Below are positions 43,643 to 52,184 of a stretch of 52,184 nucleotides of DNA, in pieces. The stretch's first letter is position 1; every line of letters begins with the position of its first letter. Below the pieces are notes generated by a model that was given only the letters and a program-made list of their open reading frames with translations, did no database searches and had not been told where the DNA came from. This stretch comes from Dyella marensis (GTDB lineage Bacteria > Pseudomonadota > Gammaproteobacteria > Xanthomonadales > Rhodanobacteraceae). The stretch spans positions 1-52,184 of the forward strand of contig NZ_FONH01000024.1 in the NCBI RefSeq assembly GCF_900112865.1, given 5' to 3'. The position numbers and the translations under genes are program-made.

Positions 43643-43648
43643 TAAAAT
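43643..43648 (+). promoter_or_regulatory. Candidate -10 element (TAAAAT) for ndh
   Basis: TAAAAT lies 31 bases before the ATG at 43680, directly after the truncated family B copy. No clear -35 box. Confidence 0.4.
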
Positions 43649-43679
43649 ACGCGGCGCCCTTCCCCAACGAGCCCCCCCG

Positions 43680-44951
43680 ATGTCCCAGCCCGATCCCCGG
43701 CCGCACATCGTCATCCTCGGCGGCGGTTTCGGCGGCATGGCCGCCGCGCACCGGCTCGACGATCCCGCGCTCCGCGTCACCCTGGTCGACCGGCGCAACC
43801 ATCACCTGTTCCAGCCCCTGCTCTACCAGGTCGCCACGGCGGGCCTGTCCGCACCGTCGATCGCCGCGCCGCTGCGGCAGATCCTGCGCAAGCAGCAGAA
43901 CGTCACGGTGTTGATGGACGAGGCGCAGGGCATCGACCTGGCCGACAAGCGCGTCCGGCTGGCGCAGGGACCGCTCGACTACGACTACCTGATCGTCGCC
44001 ACCGGCGCCACGCACGCCTACTTCGGCCACGACGACTGGGCCCGCTACGCGCCCGGCCTGAAGACGCTGGACGATGCCTTCGCGATCCGCCGCCGCGTGC
44101 TGCTTGCCTTCGAGCATGCCGAGCGCGAGGACGATCCGGCGCGGCGGCAGGCCTGGCTCAACTTCGTGGTGGTCGGCGGCGGCGCCACCGGCGTGGAGCT
44201 GGCCGGCACGCTGGCGGAGATCGCGCGCCACACGCTGCCGCGCGAATTCCGCCGCAGCGATCCGCGCGCCGCCAACATCCTGCTGGTGGAAGCCGGGCCG
44301 CGCGTGCTGCCGGCGTTCGCGCCGGAGCTGTCGGCGAAGGCGCAGCGCCAGCTGGAGAAGCTCGGCGTGCAGGTGCGCACCGGCACCGCGGTCACCGCGA
44401 TCGGGCCCGACAGCGTCAAGTTCGGCGACGAGACCCTGGCCTCGCGCACCGTGCTGTGGGCGGCCGGCGTCGCCGCCTCCCCGCTCGGCCAGCAGCTGGG
44501 CGTGCCGCTGGACCGCGCCGGCCGAGTGCTGGTGACACCGGAACTGGCGGTGCCGGGGCATGCGGAGGTGTTCGTGGTCGGCGACCTGGCCAGCGTCACC
44601 CGGCCCGACGGCAAGCCCGTGCCCGGCATCGCCCCGGCGGCCAAGCAGATGGGCCGCTACGTGGCGGACGCGATACTCGAGCGCATCCGCGGCCGCGCCG
44701 CCCCGGGGCCGTTCCGCTACCGCGACGACGGCACTCTGGCCACCATCGGCCGCATGGCCGCGGTGGCGCAGTTCGGCAAGGTGAAGCTGTCCGGCGTGCT
44801 GGCCTGGTGGGTCTGGCTGGTGGCCCACGTGTATTTCCTGATCGGCTTCCGCAACCGCCTGGTGGTGCTGCTGGACTGGGCCTGGTCGTACTGGACCTAC
44901 CAGCGCCATGCACGCATCGTCACCGGTTCCGAACCTGCAGACGAAAGCTGA
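43680..44951 (+). CDS. ndh: Type II NADH dehydrogenase (NAD(P)/FAD-dependent oxidoreductase)
   Basis: A 423-aa peripheral membrane flavoprotein that moves electrons from NADH to quinone without pumping protons. FAD-binding GGGFGG (14-19), the quinone-site region [17 protein letters not shown], the NAD-binding [18 protein letters not shown], and [10 protein letters not shown] before the [10 protein letters not shown] helix are all present. The C-terminal amphipathic helices ([19 protein letters not shown]) anchor it to the membrane. Length is typical of NDH-2. The ribosome site is weak. Transaldolase follows after 62 bases with its own -10 candidate. Confidence 0.93.
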   Translation: MSQPDPRPHIVILGGGFGGMAAAHRLDDPALRVTLVDRRNHHLFQPLLYQVATAGLSAPSIAAPLRQILRKQQNVTVLMDEAQGIDLADKRVRLAQGPLDYDYLIVATGATHAYFGHDDWARYAPGLKTLDDAFAIRRRVLLAFEHAEREDDPARRQAWLNFVVVGGGATGVELAGTLAEIARHTLPREFRRSDPRAANILLVEAGPRVLPAFAPELSAKAQRQLEKLGVQVRTGTAVTAIGPDSVKFGDETLASRTVLWAAGVAASPLGQQLGVPLDRAGRVLVTPELAVPGHAEVFVVGDLASVTRPDGKPVPGIAPAAKQMGRYVADAILERIRGRAAPGPFRYRDDGTLATIGRMAAVAQFGKVKLSGVLAWWVWLVAHVYFLIGFRNRLVVLLDWAWSYWTYQRHARIVTGSEPADES

Positions 44952-44980
44952 GCGCGCTTTGCCCGGCGCCGCCGGGCGGC

Positions 44981-44986
44981 GACAAT
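44981..44986 (+). promoter_or_regulatory. Candidate -10 element (GACAAT) for transaldolase
   Basis: GACAAT lies 27 bases before the GTG at 45014. Confidence 0.35.
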
Positions 44987-45013
44987 AGACCGTTCCCTCT
45001 GACGGATTCCGCC

Positions 45014-45967
45014 GTGTCCAACCAACTCGAACAGCTGCGCCAGTACACCACCGTGGTCGCCGACACCGGCGACATCGACGCGATCGCCCGCTATCGCCCG
45101 GTCGACGCCACCACCAATCCCTCGCTGCTGCTGAAGGCGACCGAGCTGCCGGCCTACGCGCCGCTGATCGACGAAGCCGTGCAGTGGGCCAAGGGCCAGA
45201 GCGCCTCGCGCGAGCAGCAACTGGTCGATGCCAGCGACTACCTCGCCGTCGCCGCCGGCCGCAAGATCGCCGAGCTGGTGCCCGGCCGCGTCTCCACCGA
45301 AGTGGATGCGCGCCTGTCGTTCGACACCAACGCCACCATCACCAAGGCCGAGCGCCTGATCGGCCTGTACGCCGCGGCCGGCGTGCAGCGCGAGCGCATC
45401 CTGATCAAGATCGCCTCCACCTGGGAAGGCATCCGCGCCGCCGAGGCGCTGGAGCGCCGCGGCATCCAGTGCAACCTCACCCTGCTGTTCTCGTTCGAGC
45501 AGGCGGTGGCCTGCGCCGAGGCCGGCGTGTACCTGATCTCGCCGTTCGTCGGCCGCATCATGGACTGGTACGTGGCCAATACCTCGACCAAGACCTATGC
45601 GCCGGCCGAAGACCCGGGCGTGCTGTCGGTGCGCCGCATCTACAGCTGGTACAAGCAGCACGGCTTCGACACCGTGGTGATGGGCGCGAGCTTCCGCAAC
45701 ATCGGCCAGATCCAGGCGCTGGCGGGCTGCGACCGCCTGACCATCAGCCCGGACCTGCTGGAGAAGCTGGAAGCGACCAGCGAACCGCTGCCGCGTGCGC
45801 TGCAGGACAACGGCGAGCGCGAAGCGCGCCTGCAGCCGCTGGACGAGGCCGCGTTCCGCTGGGGCCATAACGAAGATGCGATGGCGACGGAGAAGCTCGC
45901 CGACGGCATCCGCAAGTTCGCCGCCGACCAGCGCAAGCTGGAGGCGATGCTGGCGGCAAGGCTCTAA
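45014..45967 (+). CDS. tal: Transaldolase, subfamily 1
   Basis: A 317-aa enzyme of the non-oxidative pentose phosphate pathway that transfers dihydroxyacetone from sedoheptulose 7-phosphate to glyceraldehyde 3-phosphate. DATTNPS lies at 31-37, EVDARLSFD follows, and the Schiff-base Lys132 is in [12 protein letters not shown], the same number as in E. coli TalB. CNLTLLFS and [11 protein letters not shown] complete the active site. The start is GTG at 45014 ([11 protein letters not shown] next), matching the family N-terminus. Complete length. Confidence 0.97.
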   Translation: MSNQLEQLRQYTTVVADTGDIDAIARYRPVDATTNPSLLLKATELPAYAPLIDEAVQWAKGQSASREQQLVDASDYLAVAAGRKIAELVPGRVSTEVDARLSFDTNATITKAERLIGLYAAAGVQRERILIKIASTWEGIRAAEALERRGIQCNLTLLFSFEQAVACAEAGVYLISPFVGRIMDWYVANTSTKTYAPAEDPGVLSVRRIYSWYKQHGFDTVVMGASFRNIGQIQALAGCDRLTISPDLLEKLEATSEPLPRALQDNGEREARLQPLDEAAFRWGHNEDAMATEKLADGIRKFAADQRKLEAMLAARL

Positions 45968-45984
45968 CACCGGCGCCTCCCGGC

Positions 45985-46076
45985 GTAGGTTGGGGTGAGC
46001 CGCAGGCGAACCCCAACAATGCGCAACGGCTGGATGTGGTCATGTTGGGGTTCGCCTGCGGCTCACCCCAACCTAC
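45985..46076. repeat. Palindromic repeat family A copy
   Basis: Arms GTAGGTTGGGGTGAGC and GCTCACCCCAACCTAC, with GCAGGCGAACCCCAACA and TGTTGGGGTTCGCCTGC inside. It lies between the convergent tal and efflux-channel genes and probably forms the shared transcript end. Confidence 0.92.
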
Positions 46077-46085
46077 GCCGCCGGG

Positions 46086-47531
46086 TTATTTGGCCGACGC
46101 CAGATCTTCCGCCGTCCACCCGCCACCCAACGCCCTCACCAGCTGCACACTCGCCCGCAGCTGCCGCGTATCCAGGTCCAGCAGGCTGCGCTGCGCATCC
46201 AGCGACGCCGTCTGCGCCTGCACCACGTCGAGATAACCCACCGCGCCCTGGCGATATCGGTCCATCGCGATATCCAGCGAGCGCTTCGCCGCGTCCGCCG
46301 CATCCTGCTGGTCGTTGCGCGCCGCGCCGTAGTGATCGAGCTGGGCGAGGTTGTCCTCCACCTGCTGGAACGCATTGAGCACGACGCCGCGATAGCGCGC
46401 GCCGGCTTCCTCGGTCGCCGCCTTGGCGGCCTCGACGCCGGCCTTGCGGCGGCCGCCGTCGAACAGGGTCAGCAGCGCGGTCGGGCCGATCGCCCAGAAC
46501 TGGTTCGGCGCGGTGAACAGGCCGCCGTAGCGGTCGCTCTGAAAACCGCCCTGCGCGCTCAAGCCCAGCGAGGGAAAGTACGCCGCACGCGCGATGCCGA
46601 TGCGTGCGTTCGCGGCGGCGACGCGGCGCTCGGCGGCGGCGACGTCGGGACGCCGCTGCAGCAGCGTCGACGGCAGGCTCACCGGCACGGTCGGCAGTGG
46701 CACTACCGCGATGTCGGCCGGCAGGTTGAAGTTCGACGCCGACTCGCCCACCAGCGACGCGATCGCATGCTCGACCAGCGCGCGCTGCGCCTGCGTCTGC
46801 GACCACTGCGACTTGGTCGAGGACAGCTGCGTCTGTGCACGCGCCACATCCAGACCCGAAGCGATGCCGCCGCTGTGCCGCGTCTGCGTCAGCTCCAGTG
46901 CCTTCTGGTAAGCGGCGATGCTTTCCTTCAGCAGCTGGATCTGCTGATCGAGGCCACGCAGCACCAGATAGTTATCGGCCAGCTGCGCCTGCAGGCTCAG
47001 GCGCGCGGAAGCGAGATCCGCCGCCGCCGCCAGCGCATCGTCCTTGCCCGCTTCGACAGTATTGCGCACGCGGCCCCACAGATCGACTTCGTAATCGACC
47101 TCGGCGCCCAGCGTGTAGCTGTCGTAGTTGGCCGGCGAGGTGGCGCCGCGCAGCGGGCGCGTATCCGACTGGCGGTCGCGCTGCGCATTGGCGTTGACGC
47201 CCACCTGCGGGAACAGCCCTGCACGCGCCTGCCGGCTGAACGCCTGCGCCTGCTGGTAATGCGCCAGCGCGGCGGCGAGGTCGGCGTTGTTCTTGAGCAG
47301 ACGCTGCTGCAGATCGCTCAGCCGCGCATCGCCGTACAGCGTCCACCAGCCGTCGCGCGGCAGCTGGTCGGACGGCTGCGCCGCCACCCAGCTCTTGCCG
47401 TAGGCCTCGCCGTGTTCCTGGTACTGCCCGGCCACCGGCGTCTCCGGCACCTTGTACGCCGGCGCCAGCGAACAACCGGCCAGCGCGGCCGCCAGCGCGA
47501 ACGCGAGGACGCGCTCAGGCCTTCTTTTCAT
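46086..47531 (-). CDS. RND efflux outer-membrane channel lipoprotein, NodT/OprM family
   Basis: A 481-aa TolC-like channel. It begins with a lipoprotein signal (MKRRPERVLAFALAAALAGC, Cys20). Two repeated OEP domains have long helices (LSDLQQRLLKNNADLAAALA and ASGLDVARAQTQLSSTKSQW) and the conserved RRPDVAAAERRVAAANARIG. It forms the exit duct of a tripartite pump. The start overlaps the adaptor gene by 17 bases, so it is the last gene of the three-gene operon. Confidence 0.95.
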   Translation of the reverse strand: MKRRPERVLAFALAAALAGCSLAPAYKVPETPVAGQYQEHGEAYGKSWVAAQPSDQLPRDGWWTLYGDARLSDLQQRLLKNNADLAAALAHYQQAQAFSRQARAGLFPQVGVNANAQRDRQSDTRPLRGATSPANYDSYTLGAEVDYEVDLWGRVRNTVEAGKDDALAAAADLASARLSLQAQLADNYLVLRGLDQQIQLLKESIAAYQKALELTQTRHSGGIASGLDVARAQTQLSSTKSQWSQTQAQRALVEHAIASLVGESASNFNLPADIAVVPLPTVPVSLPSTLLQRRPDVAAAERRVAAANARIGIARAAYFPSLGLSAQGGFQSDRYGGLFTAPNQFWAIGPTALLTLFDGGRRKAGVEAAKAATEEAGARYRGVVLNAFQQVEDNLAQLDHYGAARNDQQDAADAAKRSLDIAMDRYRQGAVGYLDVVQAQTASLDAQRSLLDLDTRQLRASVQLVRALGGGWTAEDLASAK

Positions 47532-48735
47532 TGGCGCGCCCCCGGTTCTTGGCCAGCTCGGTGTCGTCCTTCGCGGCGGTGCGCACGGTGTCGCCGTCGA
47601 CCAGGCCGTCCGGCGGGCTTTCGATCACCTGGTCGTCCGCGCCGAGGCCGGAGCCGATCTCCACGGTCTTGCCGTAGTCGCGCAGGATGGTGACCTGCTT
47701 GAAGACGATCTTGTGGTCCGCGCCCAGCGTCGCCACCCGCATGCCCTTGTCGTCGAAGATCAGCGCGCTGGCCGGCACGCGTAGCGCGGTGGCGTCGCCG
47801 GGACGGTCCAGCCGCACGCTGGCGAAGCTGCCGGGCATCAGCTTGCCGTCGGCATTGTCGACGGCGAGCTGGATCAGGGTGGTGCCGGATTCGGCGGCGA
47901 CGGCGCCGGCGGAGGCTTCGACGCGCGCCTGGAACGTGCGGCCCGGATATTCCGGCAGCGACAGCGTGGCGACCTGGCCGGGCTTGATCGACGGCGCGTA
48001 GTTCTGCGGCACGCGCACGTACACGCGCAGCTTGCGCACGTCGGACACCACGAACAGTTCCGGACCGCTGCCGCTGCCGGCATTGATCAGCGCGCCGACG
48101 TCGGTCTCGCGCGCGGTGACCATGCCGTCGAACGGCGCGACGATGCGGGTGAAGCCCTTGAGCGCCTCGATGCGATCGACATTGGCCCGGGCCGCCTTGG
48201 CGATCGCCTGCTTGGCGGTGAAGTCGCCGGTCTTCTCGTCCACCTCCTGGCGCGACACCGAATCCGAACCGAGCATCGCCTGCCAGCGCTTGGCGGTGGT
48301 GGCGGCCAGCGCGGCGTTCGCCTCGGCGCTGGCGAGGTCCGCCTTGGCCTGCAGCAGCTGCTGGTCCAGGTCGGGCGTCTCGATCTCGGCCAGCAGCTGG
48401 CCGGCCTTCACCGGCGCGCCGATGTCCACTTTCCAGGACTTCAGGTAACCGCTGACGCGCGCGTAGATCGGTGCGCGCGCATAGGCTTCGAGGCGGCCCG
48501 GCAGGTCGAGCGAGGCGCCCGCGGCGCTGCGCTCTACCGGCACCACGCTGACCGTGGGCACGGCCTGCCGGTCGGTCCAGTCCTTCAGCTTGCGCGCGTC
48601 GTTGGCGCGGGTGACCACGCCGGTAGCGACCACCGCCACGACGACGACGGCACCGATGATGCCGGCGCGGCGCAGGCGATGCGCCGGCACGGGGCGAGGG
48701 GTATGGGGAGACGCGTTGGAATGATCAGACGACAT
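47515..48735 (-). CDS. RND efflux periplasmic adaptor subunit
   Basis: A 406-aa membrane-fusion protein. One N-terminal anchor (AGIIGAVVVVAVVATGVV, about residues 24-41) is followed by the lipoyl half-motif GRLEAYARAPIYARVSGYL and GAPVKAGQLLAEIETPDLDQ, an alpha-hairpin (about 110-175), the second lipoyl half (RIVAPFDGMVTARETDVGALI), a beta-barrel and the membrane-proximal domain. It links the permease and channel. The ATG at 48735 (MSSDHSNASPH) has GGAGAG upstream and overlaps the permease gene by 11 bases. Confidence 0.95.
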   Translation of the reverse strand: MSSDHSNASPHTPRPVPAHRLRRAGIIGAVVVVAVVATGVVTRANDARKLKDWTDRQAVPTVSVVPVERSAAGASLDLPGRLEAYARAPIYARVSGYLKSWKVDIGAPVKAGQLLAEIETPDLDQQLLQAKADLASAEANAALAATTAKRWQAMLGSDSVSRQEVDEKTGDFTAKQAIAKAARANVDRIEALKGFTRIVAPFDGMVTARETDVGALINAGSGSGPELFVVSDVRKLRVYVRVPQNYAPSIKPGQVATLSLPEYPGRTFQARVEASAGAVAAESGTTLIQLAVDNADGKLMPGSFASVRLDRPGDATALRVPASALIFDDKGMRVATLGADHKIVFKQVTILRDYGKTVEIGSGLGADDQVIESPPDGLVDGDTVRTAAKDDTELAKNRGRANEKKA

Positions 48736-51700
48736 GAGCGGGCTCTCCGGAAACCGAAGCCGGGTCGGATGCGCGGCCATGCCGCGCGTGGATGATGCGG
48801 AAGACGACGGGAACGAAGAACAGCGTGGCGACCGTGGCGAAGATCAGGCCGCCGATCACGGCGCGGCCCAGCGGGGCATTCTGCTCGCCGCCCTCGCCCA
48901 GGCCCAGCGCCATCGGCGCCATGCCGATGATCATGGCCAGCGCGGTCATCAACACGGGACGGAAGCGCACGAAGCCGGCTTCCATCGCCGCCAGGTGCGC
49001 GTCGCCGTGCTCGGCCAGGCGCTCGCGGCAGAAGCTCACCACCAGGATCGAGTTCGCCGTGGCCACGCCCATGCACATGATGGCGCCGGTGAGCGCGGGC
49101 ACCGACAGCGTGGTGCCGGTGGCGAACAGCATCCACACGATGCCGGCCAGCGCGGCGGGCAGCGCAGTGACGATCACGAACGGATCGCTCCACGACTGGA
49201 AATTCACCACGATCAGCAGGTAGATCAGCACCGCCGCGCCGAGCAGGCCGAGGATCAGGCCGGAGAAGGCGTTGTTCATGGTCTGCACCTGGCCCAGCAG
49301 CGCGGTGGAGGAGCCCTTGGGCAGTTCCTTGGCGTGCGCGGCGACGATGTTCTGGATATCCGCGGCCACGGCGCCGAGGTCGCGCCCCTGCGTGGTGGCG
49401 AAGATCTCCACCATCGGCTGGATGTTGTACTGGCTCACCACCGCGCTGCTGGCGCCGCGCCGGATGGTGGCCAGGCCACCGAGCAGCTGCGAGCTGCCGC
49501 CGCCGCTGGAGGTGACCGGGATGTTCTCCAGTGCCGACAGCGAATCGAGCTTGTACTGCGGCGTCTGCATCACGATCGGGTAGGAGATCTGGTTCTGCGG
49601 ATTCAGCCAGAAAGTCGGCGCCACCTGGCTGGAGCCGGCCAGGTTCACCACCAGGCTGTTGGTAACGTCACGCTCGGTCACGCCCAGCAGCTGCGCGCGC
49701 GTGCGGTCCACGTCCACGGCGAAGGTGGGATTGGCCTGCGACTGCTGGATGCGCGCGTCGGCCACGCCCGGCACGCGGCGGATCTCGCGCAGCAGCTTGT
49801 TGGCGTAGACGAAGTTCTGCGGCAGGTTGTTGCCGCGGACCTGCAGGTCGATCGGCGCGGGCGAGCCGAAGTTGAGGATCTGACTGATGATGTCCGCCGG
49901 CGGGAACGAGAACGTCACGCCCGGGAACTGGCGCGGCAGTTCCTCGCGCATGCGGCGCACGTAGTCGGCGGTGGGACGGTGGCCTTCGTTGAGCGCGATC
50001 TGGATATCGCCGTCCCAGGAACCGATGGTGCCGGTGTTGTTGTAGGCGGTGTTGATGCCGCTGATCGGCTGGCCGATGTTGTCGACCACCGTGCCCAACT
50101 CTTCCGGCGGCACGATGCGGCGGATCGCCGCCTGCACGTTGGCGAAGATGGTGGCGCTTTCCTCCACGCGCGTGCCGATCGGTGCGCGCACGTGCATCAG
50201 GATCTGGCCGGCGTCCACCGACGGGAAGAAGTTGCGGCCCAGGAACGGCACCAGCGCGAACGAGGCGACCACGAAGGCGAGGAAGCCGCCGACGAATACG
50301 CGGCGATGCTCCAGTGCCATCGCCAGCAGGTCGCGGTAGGCCGCGCGCACCCGCTCGAAGCGCGCCTCGAAGCCGCGCTGGAAGCGCACCAGCGGATTGC
50401 GCGACGGCGGCAGCGCGGCGTCGGAGCCGTGCTCGTCGGTGTGCGGCGCATGCGGCTTGAGCAGGTACTTCGCCATCGTCGGCACCAGGGTGCGCGACAG
50501 GATGAACGAGCAGATCATGGCGAACATCACCGCTTCGGCCATCGGCACGAACAGGAAGCGCGCCACGCCTTCCAGGAAGAACATCGGCACGAACACGATG
50601 CAGATGCACAGCAGCGAGACAAAGGCCGGCGTCACGATCTGGCGTGCGCCGTCCATGATCGAGGTCTCCACGTCCTTGCCGTGTTCCAGGTGCCAGTTGA
50701 TGTTCTCGATGGTCACCGTGGCGTCGTCGACCAGGATGCCCACCGCCAGCGCCAGGCCACCCAGCGTCATGATATTGAGCGTCTCGCCCACCGCGGACAG
50801 CGCGATGATCGAACCGAGGATCGCCAGCGGGATCGAGGTGGCGATGATCACGGTGGAACGCCAGCTGCCCAGGAACAGCAGGATCATCAGGCTGGTCAGC
50901 GCCGCGGCGATGATGCCCTCCTTCGCCACGCCGCCGATGGCGGCGCGCACGAACAGCGACTGGTCGCCGATCGGCGCGATCTGCAGGGTGTCGGGGAAGG
51001 ACTCCTTGGCGTCGAGCAGCTTTTTCTTCACGCCCTCGATGATCGCCAGCGTGGAGGCCGAGCCGTTCTTCATCACCGTCATCAGCACCGAGCGGCTGCC
51101 GTCGACGTGCACGATATTGGTCTGCGGCGGATTGCCGTCGCGCACCTGGGCCACGTCGCGGATGTACACCGTGGTGCCGTTGACCGTCTTGACCGGCAGG
51201 TCGCCCAGCGCGCGGATGTCGGACGGCGCGTTGTTGAGCTGCAGCGTGTATTCGTACTCGCCGATCTTCTGCGTGCCCACCGGCACGATCAGATTCTGCG
51301 CGGCCAGCGCGTTGGCCACGTCCTGTGCCGACAGGCCACGCGCTTGCAGGGCGGCAGGATCGATATCGATCTGCACCTGGCGCGACTTGCCGCCGAACGG
51401 AAACGGAATGGAAGCGCCCGCCACCGACGTGAGCACCGGGCGCACCGCATTGATGCCGAGGTCGCCGAGGTTCTGTTCGCTCAAGCCCTTGCCCGACAAC
51501 GCCAGCTGGATGATCGGCACGGTCGAGGCGTTGTAGTTGAGGATCAGCGGCGGCGTGATGCCCGGCGGCAGCTGGCGCAGCAGGGTCTGCGCCACCGCCG
51601 TCACCTGCGCGTTGGCGGTGCGGATGTCGACCGTCGGCTGGAAGAAGATCTTGATCACGCCGAAGCCGTTGATCGACTGCGCTTCGATGTGTTCGACGTC

Positions 51701-51931
51701 GTTCACCGTGGTGGTGAGCACGCGCTCGAACGGCGAGGCGATGCGCCCGGCCATCTGGTCCGGCGGCAGGCCGGTGTACTGCCACACCACGCTGATCACC
51801 GGGATCTTGATGTCCGGGAAGATATCGGTCGGCGTCCGCAGCGCGGACAGCGGGCCGATGATCATGATCAGCAGGGCGAGGACGACGAAGGTGTAGGGCC
51901 GCGAGAGCGCGATCCGGACGATGCCAAGCAT
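48725..51931 (-). CDS. RND efflux permease, HAE1-like
   Basis: A 1068-aa inner-membrane proton antiporter of the AcrB fold: twelve helices and two large periplasmic loops. The helix-4 acidic pair is present in LAVGILVDDATVTIENI. The helix-10 motif reads MCMGVATANSILVVSF, where AcrB has Lys940 (GLSAKNAILIVEF), so the relay Lys is absent. Conserved pore-domain blocks include TDIFPDIKIPVISVVWQY at the start. The ATG at 51931 (MLGIVRIALSRPYTF) was chosen over the longer frame because it fits the family N-terminus and has GGAA. First gene of the operon permease-adaptor-channel. Substrates unknown; no regulator gene is in the window. Confidence 0.95.
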   Translation of the reverse strand: MLGIVRIALSRPYTFVVLALLIMIIGPLSALRTPTDIFPDIKIPVISVVWQYTGLPPDQMAGRIASPFERVLTTTVNDVEHIEAQSINGFGVIKIFFQPTVDIRTANAQVTAVAQTLLRQLPPGITPPLILNYNASTVPIIQLALSGKGLSEQNLGDLGINAVRPVLTSVAGASIPFPFGGKSRQVQIDIDPAALQARGLSAQDVANALAAQNLIVPVGTQKIGEYEYTLQLNNAPSDIRALGDLPVKTVNGTTVYIRDVAQVRDGNPPQTNIVHVDGSRSVLMTVMKNGSASTLAIIEGVKKKLLDAKESFPDTLQIAPIGDQSLFVRAAIGGVAKEGIIAAALTSLMILLFLGSWRSTVIIATSIPLAILGSIIALSAVGETLNIMTLGGLALAVGILVDDATVTIENINWHLEHGKDVETSIMDGARQIVTPAFVSLLCICIVFVPMFFLEGVARFLFVPMAEAVMFAMICSFILSRTLVPTMAKYLLKPHAPHTDEHGSDAALPPSRNPLVRFQRGFEARFERVRAAYRDLLAMALEHRRVFVGGFLAFVVASFALVPFLGRNFFPSVDAGQILMHVRAPIGTRVEESATIFANVQAAIRRIVPPEELGTVVDNIGQPISGINTAYNNTGTIGSWDGDIQIALNEGHRPTADYVRRMREELPRQFPGVTFSFPPADIISQILNFGSPAPIDLQVRGNNLPQNFVYANKLLREIRRVPGVADARIQQSQANPTFAVDVDRTRAQLLGVTERDVTNSLVVNLAGSSQVAPTFWLNPQNQISYPIVMQTPQYKLDSLSALENIPVTSSGGGSSQLLGGLATIRRGASSAVVSQYNIQPMVEIFATTQGRDLGAVAADIQNIVAAHAKELPKGSSTALLGQVQTMNNAFSGLILGLLGAAVLIYLLIVVNFQSWSDPFVIVTALPAALAGIVWMLFATGTTLSVPALTGAIMCMGVATANSILVVSFCRERLAEHGDAHLAAMEAGFVRFRPVLMTALAMIIGMAPMALGLGEGGEQNAPLGRAVIGGLIFATVATLFFVPVVFRIIHARHGRASDPASVSGEPAHVV

Positions 51932-52011
51932 GCGGGGGATTCCGAGCGCGAATGTTGCGTCGCGAAATTTTGACACGGCGCCCCGGCCGGGCGGCCGGTC
52001 AGGTGGATGAA

Positions 52012-52033
52012 GATATTTTCATATTGAAATATC
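52012..52033. promoter_or_regulatory. Candidate operator palindrome upstream of the RND operon
   Basis: GATATTT and AAATATC form an inverted repeat around an eight-base centre, about 80 bases upstream of the permease start. In an otherwise GC-rich region this AT-rich dyad suits a TetR- or MarR-type repressor site or overlaps the promoter. The matching regulator is not seen. Confidence 0.4.
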
Positions 52034-52053
52034 CGACGCTGAAGAGGACTTAG

Positions 52054-52184
52054 CCCCTCTCCCCCCGGCGACCCGAAGGTAGTCCCTGAGAGAGGGGGTG
52101 GGGTGAGGGTGCGGGCGGAGCGCGAGGGTGATGTGCATCGCTCCGGCCGTACCCTCATCCGGCTGCCGCCACCTTCTCCCGGAG
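52054..52184. repeat. Palindromic repeat family B, copy 5 (cut by the window end)
   Basis: The left arm CCCCTCTCC is interrupted by an insertion (about 52062-52090) before GAGAGAGGGGGTGGGGTGAG, then GGGTGCGGGCGGAGCG and the complementary CGCTCCGGCCGTACCCTCAT. The right arm CTTCTCCCGGAG runs off the window. Confidence 0.8.

Overview
The window is high-GC gammaproteobacterial chromosome. The best fit is Xanthomonadales, most likely Rhodanobacteraceae (Dyella, Luteibacter or Rhodanobacter type). The reasons are a DUF3247 protein, a single-chain (homodimeric) AceE, a CGFS-glutaredoxin/IscA-like/rhodanese fusion, Oar-like TonB receptors, and dense palindromic intergenic repeats of the kind common in this order. 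This assignment is inference from gene content; no rRNA or tRNA gene is present.

Layout. 1-2.95 kb: DUF3247 gene, an MFS exporter broken by an in-frame stop, a glutathione S-transferase and a DUF883-type ribosome/membrane protein. 3.0-8.4 kb: central carbon genes aceE and maeB on the minus strand. 8.5-11.4 kb: a minus-strand run of rsgA, a small membrane protein and a DUF1704/QEGLA metallopeptidase-like protein. 11.5-15.6 kb (plus): alaA, a GDSL hydrolase, an LpxH-like phosphoesterase and the three-domain glutaredoxin fusion. 16.1-30.0 kb: the accessory part. Two paralogous Oar-type TonB receptors face each other and enclose an RHS-repeat polymorphic-toxin locus with two low-GC downstream genes (immunity candidates). 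30.9-35.8 kb: amn, a DegV protein, a DUF4124 protein, an SDR, and a lipoprotein/ABC-ATPase pair. 35.8-40.7 kb: sppA, a MATE exporter and a DUF3667 membrane protein. 41.2-46.0 kb: priA, a type II NADH dehydrogenase and transaldolase. 46.1-51.9 kb: a tripartite RND efflux operon (permease, adaptor, outer-membrane channel).

Most interesting points. (1) A pair of conserved, structured, terminator-ending elements lies at about 19211-19316 and 30683-30774. They share an exact TCATCACAAAG box, a long hairpin, an ATCTCCCC linker and a final terminator. The second copy has its own TTGACA-17-CATAAA promoter, so it looks like a small RNA gene; both copies adjoin the TonB receptor pair. (2) The RHS locus sits between two direct copies of a segment of about 168 bp. 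Each copy combines a palindromic repeat with the 3' end of the same small gene, so the toxin island may have been inserted or duplicated at that gene. (3) The middle IscA-like domain of the glutaredoxin fusion has no cysteine. (4) Two inverted perfect DnaA boxes lie upstream of priA. (5) At least three families of palindromic repeats, plus two single elements, occupy most intergenic gaps.

Only the sequence itself was read. Family names come from recognisable motifs and from memory of the families; no database search was run.
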